Source: Caulobacteraceae bacterium (GTDB lineage: Bacteria; Pseudomonadota; Alphaproteobacteria; Caulobacterales; Caulobacteraceae). Taken from it: a DNA stretch of 59,478 bases. The DNA is taken from the NCBI GenBank assembly GCA_028290905.1, contig JAQGIW010000102.1:1-59478 (forward strand), read 5' to 3'. Below, in pieces: positions 18,318 to 29,219 of this stretch; position 1 is the first letter of the stretch; each line of letters begins with the position of its first letter. The position numbers were made by a program, and so were the translations under genes. The notes under the pieces were generated by a model. The model was given only the letters and a program-made list of their open reading frames with translations. It did not search any database and was not told the origin of the DNA.

Positions 18318-18911
18318 TCACGGAAACGTCTGATCAAGCTCTACACTTTGAACATAATCGAACCGCAGAAACCACACCCGCGCCGCGCCCCACGTCCGGC
18401 CGTCCAGGACCTCGAAGCCCGCCACCGCGGGCGCCGTCTCCCCTGTGCCCTGCTCGACGACAGCCAACGCCCCCGACGACAACCAGCCGCCCGTGGCGAG
18501 GCCGGCGAGGCCGGGTTCCGCGAATCCCTTGCCGTACGGCGGATCCAGAAACGCCAGGTCGAACGCGGAGTCCGCGCCGCGGGGCGGCAGCCGTGTCACA
18601 TCCCAGCGGCGCACGGCGGCGCGGTCCTCCAGGCGGAGGGTCGCGAGGTTGGCGGCGATGGCGGCGGTGGCGGCCGGGTCGGTGTCGGCGAACAGGCAGA
18701 AGGCGCCCCCGCGCGACAACGCCTCAAGCCCCAAGGCCCCCGATCCGGCGAACAGGTCGACCACGCGCAGGTTTGCCACACCCACGCTCCAGGGGGCGTG
18801 TTCGAGCACATTGTACAGGGCCTGGCGGGCGCGGTCGGCGGTGGGGCGGGTGGAGTGTCCCTTCGGCGCCACAAGGGAGCGTCCTCGATGTGCGCCCGCC
18901 ACGATTCGCAT
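18318..18911 (-). CDS. rsmD: 16S rRNA (guanine-966-N2)-methyltransferase
   Basis: SAM-dependent methyltransferase modifying G966 of 16S rRNA, 197 residues. N-terminal MRIVAGAHRGRSLVAP, RPTADRARQALYNVL, SAM-binding DLFAGSGALGLEALSRG and the catalytic DPPYGKG are all diagnostic. ATG 18911 has AAGGAG seven bases upstream; the longer frame to 19130 is ruled out because it would overlap the divergent CPBP gene. Convergent with mutL (32 bases). In many relatives rsmD follows rluB; here a CPBP protease gene on the other strand sits between them. Confidence 0.94.
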   Translation of the reverse strand: MRIVAGAHRGRSLVAPKGHSTRPTADRARQALYNVLEHAPWSVGVANLRVVDLFAGSGALGLEALSRGGAFCLFADTDPAATAAIAANLATLRLEDRAAVRRWDVTRLPPRGADSAFDLAFLDPPYGKGFAEPGLAGLATGGWLSSGALAVVEQGTGETAPAVAGFEVLDGRTWGAARVWFLRFDYVQSVELDQTFP

Positions 18912-18975
18912 GAATTCTCCTTTGGATTTCGCGGCGGCTGACAGAAGATTAAGTCTGGAGGGAAGTGGAGTCTTT

Positions 18976-19974
18976 ATGAGTGTGCCGGGCGTTTGGGCTG
19001 GGTTGGCGGAGTCCGCATTCCTCGCCGGTATCGATGATCGCGAGCGTGACGGGGCGCGCCTGGCGACGACCGTGGCGGGCGGCGTGGTCCTGGGCCTGGT
19101 GGCCGCCACCTGCGGCATGCTGCTGGTCATGGTGGCCTATGCGATCCTGATCGGGGAGGGAACGCGGGGCGCCGCCGCCCTGGCCGAAGTCGCACGCGCC
19201 GTCGCCGATCCCCAGGCCGTGGCCCCGGGCCTCAGCGTCCTGAGGCTTGTCCTCGCCACGGCGGTGGACGGGGTCTTCCTTGTTGTCTTCGTGGCGTTCG
19301 CGGCGGTGATGATGCGCCGGCCGCTGCACACCTATGTGACCGCCGCGCCCCGCGTGCGCTGGCGGCTGCTGGGCGTGGCCATGGCCCTGTCGGCCGCGGC
19401 CATGGCCCCGATCGTCCTCGCCGAGCACCTGCTGGTCGCCGGCGGCGCCGAGCCGCCCGTGATGGGGGTCTCGGCCCTCGCCGGCGACCGCGTGGCCTAC
19501 GCCCTCTCCGCCCTGTTGCTGCTGCCGGCGGCGGCGGCCGAGGAGCTGTTCTTCCGCGGCTGGCTGCTGCGCCAGACCGGCGCCTTCCTGCGCCGCCCGG
19601 CGATGCTGATCGGTGTCACCTCCCTCACCTTTTCGGCCATGCACCTCGACTTCAACCCGGACGCCTTCCTGACCCGGGCGCTGATGGGCGCGGGCCTCGC
19701 CTACATGACCCTGCGCCTGGGCGGCATCGAGTTCGCCGCCGGCGTGCACGCCGTCAACAACATGCTGATCGTCCTCTTCCTACAGCCACTCAGCCTCCAG
19801 CAGACCGAAGAAACTGGCCTCTCAGCCTTTTCCCTGGTCGAGGACCTCGCCCTCATCGGCGGCTACGTCCTGATCACCGAACTGGTGGCGCGGTTCGAGC
19901 CCCTGCGGCGGCTCGCGGGCGTGAGGATAGAGGAGGTGAGCCGACCGCAGGACTTCTCGGCGCACTTCAGCTAG
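18976..19974 (+). CDS. CPBP family intramembrane glutamic endopeptidase
   Basis: Integral membrane protease-like protein (CAAX prenyl protease 2/ABI family), 332 residues with about seven hydrophobic segments. Motif 1 is AEELFFRG, motif 2 TFSAMHLDFN (FxxxH) and motif 3 GVHAVNN (HxxxN), which together form the putative active site. ATG 18976 follows gtggag; the much longer upstream frame is antisense to rsmD. Its last 8 bases overlap the convergent end of rluB. Members process membrane proteins or bacteriocin-like peptides; the substrate is unknown here. Confidence 0.9.
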   Translation: MSVPGVWAGLAESAFLAGIDDRERDGARLATTVAGGVVLGLVAATCGMLLVMVAYAILIGEGTRGAAALAEVARAVADPQAVAPGLSVLRLVLATAVDGVFLVVFVAFAAVMMRRPLHTYVTAAPRVRWRLLGVAMALSAAAMAPIVLAEHLLVAGGAEPPVMGVSALAGDRVAYALSALLLLPAAAAEELFFRGWLLRQTGAFLRRPAMLIGVTSLTFSAMHLDFNPDAFLTRALMGAGLAYMTLRLGGIEFAAGVHAVNNMLIVLFLQPLSLQQTEETGLSAFSLVEDLALIGGYVLITELVARFEPLRRLAGVRIEEVSRPQDFSAHFS

Positions 19975-20938
19975 GCGGTCCGGATTTGCGGCTGGTCTTG
20001 CGTCCACGTGGCGGCTTCGCGGCGCCGCCTCCCACCAGCTTCTTCTTCGGCCGCGCCCAGCCGGGCTTGTAGCTGATCGGCGGGGGCGGGAGTTCGCCGG
20101 CGGCGCGGGCCGCCTTGGCGGACGCCGCGCGGCGGCTGGCCGTGCCCGCCGCCCTGAAGAGGGGGCGGTCGCCGGTGGGCATGTTCTGGGGCGACACCAA
20201 CCCGGCGAGTTGTTCGCGGATCACCCGGGGGCCGACCTCCTCCACCGCGCCGATTTCCAGGGTTCCGAGCGCGAACGGGCCATAGGCCAGACGGATCAGG
20301 CGGTTGACGGTGAGGCCGAGGGCTTCCAGCACGCGGCGAACCTCGCGGTTCTTGCCCTCGGCGAGCGTGAGGGTGAGCCAGAGATTGGCGCCCGTCGGCC
20401 CTTCCTTGGCCTTGTCGAGCCTGGCGTCGATGGGGCCGTAGCGGACGCCCTCCACCGTGATGCCGTCCTTCAGCGTATCCAGCCGCCCCTGCTCGATCCG
20501 GCCATAGGCGCGGGCGCGATAGCGCCTCTGCCAGCCGCCGGACGGCAGCTCCAGGGCGCGGGCGAGTTCGCCGTCGTTGGTGAGCAGCAGCAGGCCCTCG
20601 GAGTTGAGGTCCAGGCGGCCGATCGAAATCAGGCGCGGCAGGCCCGGCGGCAGGGCGGCGAACACCGTTGGCCGGCCCCGCGGGTCGTCGTGGCTGGTCA
20701 CCAGGCCGGAGGGCTTGTGGTAGCGGAAGAGACGCGTGGGCTCGGCCGCGGCCACCGGCTTGCCTTCCACGGTGAGGATGTCGCCCGGTCCGACGTTGAC
20801 GGCCGGCGTCGTCAGCGGGGCTCCGTTCAGCGCCACCTTGCCCTCGGCGATCAGGCGCTCGACTTCGCGGCGGGAGGCGACGCCGGCTCGCGCCAGGGTC
20901 TTGGCCACGCGTTCTCCGGACGAGGGCGCCCCCGCCAT
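19967..20938 (-). CDS. rluB: 23S rRNA pseudouridine synthase, RsuA/RluB family
   Basis: Pseudouridine synthase of the RsuA/RluB/RluE/RluF family, 323 residues. An S4 RNA-binding domain (about 8-65: RVAKTLARAGVASRREVERL, with VERLIAEGKVALNG) precedes the catalytic domain, where SIGRLDLNSEGLLLLTNDGE carries the catalytic Asp. KNREVRRVLEALGL and LIRLAYGPF complete the family pattern. A basic, Pro/Lys-rich C-terminal tail (about 270-323) is common in alphaproteobacterial RluB. ATG 20938 starts the S4 domain; upstream codons to 21400 are antisense to tadA. RluB is preferred over RsuA from the tail and overall pattern. Confidence 0.88.
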   Translation of the reverse strand: MAGAPSSGERVAKTLARAGVASRREVERLIAEGKVALNGAPLTTPAVNVGPGDILTVEGKPVAAAEPTRLFRYHKPSGLVTSHDDPRGRPTVFAALPPGLPRLISIGRLDLNSEGLLLLTNDGELARALELPSGGWQRRYRARAYGRIEQGRLDTLKDGITVEGVRYGPIDARLDKAKEGPTGANLWLTLTLAEGKNREVRRVLEALGLTVNRLIRLAYGPFALGTLEIGAVEEVGPRVIREQLAGLVSPQNMPTGDRPLFRAAGTASRRAASAKAARAAGELPPPPISYKPGWARPKKKLVGGGAAKPPRGRKTSRKSGPPS

Positions 20939-21022
20939 GGCGGCGGCGGCCGGCAGTCGGGCGGGTGCGGGGGCCGGGGAAGCGGCTTGACCTGGGGGCT
21001 TCCGCTCTCTTGGGTGCTTGCG

Positions 21023-21499
21023 ATGGCCGACCATGACCTTGCCACCATGCGCATCGCCCTCGCCGAGGCGCAAGCGGCGGCCGACCGCGGCGAGGTTCCG
21101 GTGGGGGCGGCCGTCCTCGACCCCGTCTCGGGCGCGGTGATCGCCCGCGCCGCCAACGGCCCCATCGGCGCCCACGACCCCAGCGCCCATGCCGAGATCC
21201 TGGCCCTGCGCGCGGCGGGCGCGGCGCTCGGCTCCTATCGCCTGACCGGCCTTACGCTCTTCGTCACCCTGGAACCCTGCGCCATGTGCGCCGGCGCCAT
21301 CAGCCACGCCCGCATCGGGCGGCTGGTCTATGGCGCGGAAGACCCCAAGGGCGGAGCCGTCATCCACGGCCCGCGGTTCTTCGAGCAACCCACCTGCCAC
21401 TGGCGCCCCGAGATCCTCGGTGGGTTGCTGGCCGAGGAAAGCGGGGCGCTCCTGCGGGCCTTCTTCCGGGCTCGCCGGGGCGGAGGAGTCTTACCCTGA
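21023..21499 (+). CDS. tadA: tRNA adenosine(34) deaminase
   Basis: Zinc deaminase making inosine at the wobble position of tRNA-Arg(ACG), 158 residues. Zinc ligands and catalytic Glu: HAEI (His56, Glu58) and PCAMCAGA (Cys86, Cys89). Other TadA signatures are GEVPVGAAV near the N-terminus and ARIGRLVYGAEDPKGGA. ATG 21023 begins the conserved domain; the upstream frame is antisense to rluB. Divergent from rluB, a common arrangement in alphaproteobacteria. Confidence 0.94.
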   Translation: MADHDLATMRIALAEAQAAADRGEVPVGAAVLDPVSGAVIARAANGPIGAHDPSAHAEILALRAAGAALGSYRLTGLTLFVTLEPCAMCAGAISHARIGRLVYGAEDPKGGAVIHGPRFFEQPTCHWRPEILGGLLAEESGALLRAFFRARRGGGVLP

Positions 21500-21589
21500 A
21501 CGCCGGCCCTTGCCGCCAGCGGCGCAGGGTTTGATGATGTTCCCAAGGACGCCCGATTTCAGGCGCGTACACAGACGGAGGATCGCGGG

Positions 21590-22456
21590 ATGGGCCTATT
21601 GGACGGGAAGGTCGCCATCGTCACCGGGGCGGGCAATGGGCTGGGCGAAGCGCATGCCAAGCTGATCGCCAAAGAGGGCGCGGCGGTGGTGGTCAACGAC
21701 CTCGGCGGCGCGCGCGACGGGACCGGCGCCGATCCTTCGGTCGCCCAGAAGGTGGTGGACGCCATCAGGGCGGCCGGCGGCCGGGCTGCGGCCAACACCG
21801 ACGACGTCTCCACCTTGGCCGGCGGCGAAAACATCCTGAAGACCGCCCTCGACAACTTCGGCCGCGTCGACATCCTGGTCAGCAACGCCGGCATCCTGCG
21901 CGATAAGACCTTCGCCAACATGTCCGAGGCCGATTGGGACGCGGTGGTCAAGGTCCACCTGAAGGGCGCCTACTACGTCACCCTGCCGGTCTGGCGGTGG
22001 ATGAAGGACAATGCGGTCAAGGGCGTCATCGTCCAGACCTCCTCGACCTCGGGCCTGTTCGGCAACTTCGGCCAGGCCAACTACGCGGCGGCCAAGGCTG
22101 GCCTCTACGGCTTCATGCGGGTGCTCGCCATCGAGGGGCGCAAGTACGGCATCCGCGTCTGGGGCTTGGCGCCGGGCGCCTATACCCGCATGACCAGCGA
22201 CCTTCCTGGCCTGCGCGACCGCGAGCCCCATCCGCTGTCCCTGCCCGACGCAATCGCGCCGGGCGTGCTCTACATGGTCAGCGATCTTTCCGGCGACCGG
22301 ACGGGGATCGTGCTCGGCGTCTCGCAGCGCGGCGTGCACGAGATTCGCATGATGAGCGCGAAGGGCTTCACCCCGAAGGGGCCGTGGACGGCCCAGGACG
22401 TGGCCGATCATGCGGACGAGGTGTTCTTCCAGGGCGAGCCCGCCACCGCGATGTAG
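21590..22456 (+). CDS. SDR family oxidoreductase, (R)-hydroxyacyl-CoA dehydrogenase-like
   Basis: Short-chain dehydrogenase of 288 residues resembling the dehydrogenase domain of peroxisomal multifunctional enzyme type 2. GAGNGLG (13-19) binds the cofactor, NDLGGARDGTG is the loop typical of the MFE-2 group, SNAG and LRDKTFANM follow, and YAAAKAGL supplies Tyr and Lys. The C-terminal extension after residue 200 is longer than in classical SDRs. ATG 21590 has GGAGG nine bases upstream. It precedes an acyl-CoA dehydrogenase by 264 bases, which include a palindromic repeat, so a beta-oxidation-type role is plausible. Confidence 0.85.
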   Translation: MGLLDGKVAIVTGAGNGLGEAHAKLIAKEGAAVVVNDLGGARDGTGADPSVAQKVVDAIRAAGGRAAANTDDVSTLAGGENILKTALDNFGRVDILVSNAGILRDKTFANMSEADWDAVVKVHLKGAYYVTLPVWRWMKDNAVKGVIVQTSSTSGLFGNFGQANYAAAKAGLYGFMRVLAIEGRKYGIRVWGLAPGAYTRMTSDLPGLRDREPHPLSLPDAIAPGVLYMVSDLSGDRTGIVLGVSQRGVHEIRMMSAKGFTPKGPWTAQDVADHADEVFFQGEPATAM

Positions 22457-22489
22457 GCGGGGCGCTCCCGGGTGGCTGGGTCTTTACCA

Positions 22490-22620
22490 CCGCTTATCCC
22501 CGCGAAAAGCGGGGACCCAGCGCTTTCCAGCCTGGCCATTCTCTCTCCGCACCGTTCCGCGGACGCGCGTATTCCTGGACACCACGGGGTCGCCATTGTT
22601 CGCGGGGAGTAGCGGAATTT
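22490..22620. repeat. Dispersed palindromic intergenic repeat, copy B
   Basis: Starts ccgcttatccccgcg, continues aaaagcggggacccagcg and ends gcggggagtagcggaattt. It aligns along its length with copy A at 13016-13146 with scattered substitutions, and its two ends are inverted copies of each other. It sits between the SDR stop and the acyl-CoA dehydrogenase start. Confidence 0.8.
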
Positions 22621-22720
22621 GGTTCCCGGGTCGGGACTGGTGGACAGCCCTTACCTTGCGTCCGGGTCCAACCCGTGCGACACCGTTCAAACGCTTGTTT
22701 GAAACCAAAGGGAGCTCGCC

Positions 22721-24019
<1,299 letters not shown>

Positions 24020-24112
24020 GAGCCGCCAAGGGCCACCCCTTCGAGGCCCTTCCCTTTCCAGGGGAGGGGCCCCGGCAGATTAATGCAGACTAACCCAGGG
24101 CTGGCTTTTGCC

Positions 24113-24140
24113 TTGACGACGAGGCGCCCCGGGCCTATCT
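24113..24140 (+). promoter_or_regulatory. Probable groESL promoter
   Basis: ttgacg (24113-24118) and cctatct (24134-24140) are spaced 15-16 bases apart just upstream of the CIRCE element and about 90 bases before groES. The hexamers could serve the housekeeping factor or, with the preceding c, a heat-shock sigma factor. Confidence 0.5.
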
Positions 24141-24145
24141 CCCCG

Positions 24146-24172
24146 TTGGCACTCGTGGGTGGTGGCTGCTAA
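24146..24172 (+). promoter_or_regulatory. CIRCE element (HrcA operator)
   Basis: ttggcactc - nine bases - ggctgctaa matches the CIRCE consensus TTAGCACTC-N9-GAGTGCTAA at 8 of 9 and 7 of 9 positions. It lies between the promoter-like hexamers and groES, the usual place for HrcA-mediated repression of groESL. The degenerate right arm may weaken binding. Confidence 0.8.
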
Positions 24173-24230
24173 CGGCCGCCCCCGAGGGACCACAGGTTTT
24201 AACCCAGTCAGATCTACGGAGAAAACATCC

Positions 24231-26236
<2,006 letters not shown>

Positions 26237-26267
26237 GTCCACGACCCAAGGTCACCATCCACTACAG

Positions 26268-26303
26268 AAAGGGCGGAGCCGCGAGGCTCCGCCCTTTTTC
26301 TTT
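26268..26303 (+). terminator. Rho-independent terminator of groESL
   Basis: A perfect 13-base stem aaagggcggagcc (26268-26280) and ggctccgcccttt (26285-26297) with a gcga loop is followed by tt-c-tttt. It lies 32 bases after the groEL stop. Confidence 0.92.
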
Positions 26304-26314
26304 TCCGGACGATC

Positions 26315-26593
26315 TCAGCGGCGGCCCCGCCGGGCCTCTCGCCGGGCTCTCGCGCGGCCGGTGTGGTGGGAGAGCTGGCCGACCTGATGGATCAGCAGGG
26401 CCAGGTTCATCACGATGAGGACGATCACGCCCAGCAGCTTCGGCCCCAGGGCGGCGTGGTGGGGAAGCTCGACCAGCCGCCGGATGATCTCGACCGTCAG
26501 GCCGATACCGAGAAGAACGTGGTAGGGGCGCCCGAGACGGGCCTGCAGCCATTGGTCGAGGCGGTGGGCCGCCAGGGCGATGGAATGGATCAT
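26315..26593 (-). CDS. Small two-helix membrane protein, hypothetical
   Basis: 92 residues with two hydrophobic segments (HVLLGIGLTVEIIRRLVEL around 25-43 and LLGVIVLIVMNLALLIHQV around 53-71) and a strongly basic C-terminal tail (RARARREARRGRR). ATG 26593 has AAGGGGG five bases upstream, which supports it as a real gene. It lies 17 bases downstream of the crotonase-family gene in the same direction and could be co-transcribed with it. No family recognised; not a groESL component as it is on the opposite strand. Confidence 0.6.
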   Translation of the reverse strand: MIHSIALAAHRLDQWLQARLGRPYHVLLGIGLTVEIIRRLVELPHHAALGPKLLGVIVLIVMNLALLIHQVGQLSHHTGRARARREARRGRR

Positions 26594-26610
26594 GGCGCCC
26601 CCTTGCGGGC

Positions 26611-27438
26611 TTAACGCCCCGCGAACACCGGCTGGCGCTTCTCAACGAAGGCCTTGGCCGCCTCGCGGTGGTCGGCGGTCTGGCCGCAGTGGACGTGGTG
26701 GGTGGCCTCGATGTCGAGGCAGTCGTCGACCTCGCCGGCGATGGCGCGGTTGAGGTTCTCCTTCATGTAGCGGTAGGCCACCGTCGGACCGCGGGCCAGT
26801 TCGAGCGCAACCTCGCGGGTCTTATCCGCCAACTTCTCGGGCGGACACACCCAGTTGGCGAGGCCCAGGCGCAGGGCGTCTTCGGCGCTCACACGCGGGG
26901 ACAGGTAGTAGAGCTCACGCGCCTTGGCCGAGCCGACCAGCTGGGTCAGGAAAAAGGTCCCCCCGTAGTCGCCGGAAAATCCGACTTTGGCGAAGGCGGT
27001 GGTCATGATCGCGTCGCCGGCCATGATCCGGAGGTCGCAGGCCAGCGCCAGGCTGAGGCCCGCTCCGGCCGCCGCGCCGGGGAGGGAGGCAATGGTCGGT
27101 TTAGGCATCTTGTAAAGCTTGCCGGCGGTGGCCCGTTGATTGACCCTCTGGCGATGGATCGCGCCGTCTATGGTGTTGTCCCCCACCGTGCCGTCGCCCC
27201 GGGCGGCCATGCCCTTGACGTCGCCGCCGGCGCAGAAGCCGCGGCCGGCGCCGGTCAGCACCACGCACTTGACGCGCGGATCGAGCTCGGCGGCGGCCAG
27301 CTGCTGGGCCAGGGCCGCGGTCATCGCCCCGCTCATGGCGTTGCGCGCCTCGGGCCGGTTGAGGGTCAGGGTCAGCACCCCCTCGTCGAGGCTGGCCAGC
27401 AGGTCATTGGTTCCGGTGTCGATAGCGGTAGCGCTCAT
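26611..27438 (-). CDS. Enoyl-CoA hydratase/isomerase family protein
   Basis: Crotonase-fold CoA enzyme, 275 residues. NRPEARNAMS, LTGAGRGFCAGGDVKGM (first oxyanion-hole strand) and PGAAAGAGLSLALACDLRI (second oxyanion-hole helix) are typical. Where classical hydratases have a catalytic Glu before the GGT motif, this protein reads VGFSGDYGGTFFL, so the chemistry may be isomerisation, hydrolysis or another crotonase reaction rather than plain hydration. ATG 27438 with GGAAAG upstream. In the same direction as the PhyH-like gene upstream (31-base gap), suggesting an operon with it and the small membrane protein. Confidence 0.88.
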   Translation of the reverse strand: MSATAIDTGTNDLLASLDEGVLTLTLNRPEARNAMSGAMTAALAQQLAAAELDPRVKCVVLTGAGRGFCAGGDVKGMAARGDGTVGDNTIDGAIHRQRVNQRATAGKLYKMPKPTIASLPGAAAGAGLSLALACDLRIMAGDAIMTTAFAKVGFSGDYGGTFFLTQLVGSAKARELYYLSPRVSAEDALRLGLANWVCPPEKLADKTREVALELARGPTVAYRYMKENLNRAIAGEVDDCLDIEATHHVHCGQTADHREAAKAFVEKRQPVFAGR

Positions 27439-27469
27439 GGGTGTCTTTCCGGGCTGGAGGTGATGTGAG

Positions 27470-28420
27470 CTAGTCGTAGAGCCCGCGCGGCGCCTGGGCC
27501 ATCAGGGCGTAGTCAGGTCCCTCCTCGCGCCAGCCGTAGGGCTGCTTGGCCCCAAGGAGCACCGCGAAGCGCGGCTCGTTGGCGTGGCGGTCGAGAACGG
27601 CCTGGCGGGCGGGATCGACGTGGCGCTCCTGGGTCTGAATCGGCTGGCGGCAGAAGTAGGCGGACAGGTTCATGCGCACGCCGTTCAGCTCGCGCCGGTA
27701 GCCGCCATGCCAGGTATTGCCGTGCCAGATCACCGCGTCGCCGGGGCTGATCTCCATGCCTACCGCCCCCGGCGGATCCTTCCACTGCACCGCGTCGAGG
27801 GCGCCCGGAACGCGCGCCTTGGCGGCCAACTCTGCGGCGCTGAGACCATGGGCCGTGAAGTTCTCGTGGAGCGTGGGCTGGCGGCGCAGGCGGTGGCTGC
27901 CGGGGATCATCGCCAGGGCGCCAGCCTCGCGGCTGTATGGGGTGAGGGCGTAGTTGACGTTGGCCACCATGGAGACCTCGGTGAAAGGCGCCGGCATGCC
28001 GTTGGAATTGTCGGAATGCAGCATCAGCGGCGCGCCGCCCGGACCCCGGAAGTGGCACCCCATGCTGGAGAGCAGGCAGCTCTCGCCCAGCAGGTACGTC
28101 ACCAGCGCCAGGGGCGCCGGCTCCGTCAGGATCTCCTCGAACACCGGATCGTCGTAGAGCAGGTAGGGGATGTACTGCATGCCGTTGAAGTCGGCGGCGG
28201 TGGCCGTAGCCGGATCGATTGGCCGCCCCGTCTTGCGCTCCACCCGGCGCAGGATCGCCGCCTTGGCCCGGGCTATCCGGTCCTCCGGGAGGACGCCGGG
28301 CAGGACCGTGAAGCCCTGGGTCTCCAGTTCGATCAGCCGCTCCTTCAGACCCAGGGCGTGGACCTGGTCGAGTACCCGGCTCAGGGCATGGTCGCGCGCG
28401 CGGGTCAGGGTCTGGGTCAC
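27470..28420 (-). CDS. Phytanoyl-CoA dioxygenase family protein
   Basis: Fe(II)/2-oxoglutarate-type dioxygenase of the PhyH family, 316 residues. The iron facial triad is readable: HSDNSN (His135, Asp137) and a distal His in WHGNTWHGGYRR. The 2-oxoglutarate-binding Arg is likely in the NGVRMNLSAYF segment. GTG 28420 is the best start, with AGGA upstream. It is the first gene of a probable operon with a crotonase. It may hydroxylate an acyl-CoA or a small metabolite; the substrate is unknown. Confidence 0.86.
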   Translation of the reverse strand: MTQTLTRARDHALSRVLDQVHALGLKERLIELETQGFTVLPGVLPEDRIARAKAAILRRVERKTGRPIDPATATAADFNGMQYIPYLLYDDPVFEEILTEPAPLALVTYLLGESCLLSSMGCHFRGPGGAPLMLHSDNSNGMPAPFTEVSMVANVNYALTPYSREAGALAMIPGSHRLRRQPTLHENFTAHGLSAAELAAKARVPGALDAVQWKDPPGAVGMEISPGDAVIWHGNTWHGGYRRELNGVRMNLSAYFCRQPIQTQERHVDPARQAVLDRHANEPRFAVLLGAKQPYGWREEGPDYALMAQAPRGLYD

Positions 28421-28601
28421 GTCTTCGCTTCCTCGCGCCTCGATCTCTTCGGCTCAAAAGCTAACGGTGGCGCGCGGGTCCGTCGAGTGCGCGTTTCCCG
28501 CTTCTCGGACTCTCGCTGGAAAACGACCGCCCACTGACTATTATCGGCATCCATACCACGCTGTCCTGCGTTTGAGCTTCCACGAAAAAGCGGAGCTCTC
28601 G

Positions 28602-29219
28602 ATGCGAGACGCCACCCTTCTGCCCGTGCCCATGGACGAGATCCGGCCGACGCAGATCACCCTGGGCTTCCGCGAGATCGCCCAGAAGCGCGAGCAATGG
28701 CGCAAGCACATGGGGAAGGACCGCAAGGCCTTCCTGAGCCGCCACACCGTCCCCACCGTCCTCGGCCCCAAGAAGCGGCACTATCTGATCGACGGCCACC
28801 ATCTCACCCGGGCGATCGCGGACGAGGGCACGGACGAGATGATGGTCAATGTCGTGGCCGACCTCAGCGCCCTATCGCGGGAGTCCTTCTGGGTCTTTCT
28901 CGACAACCGCAGCTGGTGCCACCCCTACGACGAGGACGGCGCGCGGCGCGGGTTCAAGGCCATTCCCAGGAAGCTCGAGGACCTCCGCGACGATCCCTAC
29001 CGGAGCCTGGCGGCCGCCCTGCGGCGCGCCGGCGGCTTCGCCAAGGACCCTACCGCCTTCGCGGAGTTCCTGTGGGCCGACTTCCTGCGCAAGAGGATCG
29101 ACAAGAAGGCCGTGGAGGCGGACTTCGCGGACGCCATCGTCCAGGCCCTGGACCTGGCCCGCGGCCGGGACGCCGGCTACCTGCCCGGCTGGTGCGGCCC
29201 CGATCCGATCGAGCCATGA
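28602..29219 (+). CDS. ParB-like (ParBc_2-type) domain protein
   Basis: 205-residue protein with the putative ParB-like nuclease fold: PVPMDEIRPTQITLGFREI, then KREQWRKHM, VPTVLGPKKRHYLIDGHH and LTRAIADEG. These match the ParBc_2 family, distinct from chromosome-partitioning ParB because the helix-turn-helix DNA-binding part is missing. ATG 28602 has GGAG seven bases upstream. Its TGA overlaps the ATG of the following DUF6328-type membrane gene (ATGA), indicating translational coupling. Biochemical role unknown. Confidence 0.82.
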   Translation: MRDATLLPVPMDEIRPTQITLGFREIAQKREQWRKHMGKDRKAFLSRHTVPTVLGPKKRHYLIDGHHLTRAIADEGTDEMMVNVVADLSALSRESFWVFLDNRSWCHPYDEDGARRGFKAIPRKLEDLRDDPYRSLAAALRRAGGFAKDPTAFAEFLWADFLRKRIDKKAVEADFADAIVQALDLARGRDAGYLPGWCGPDPIEP

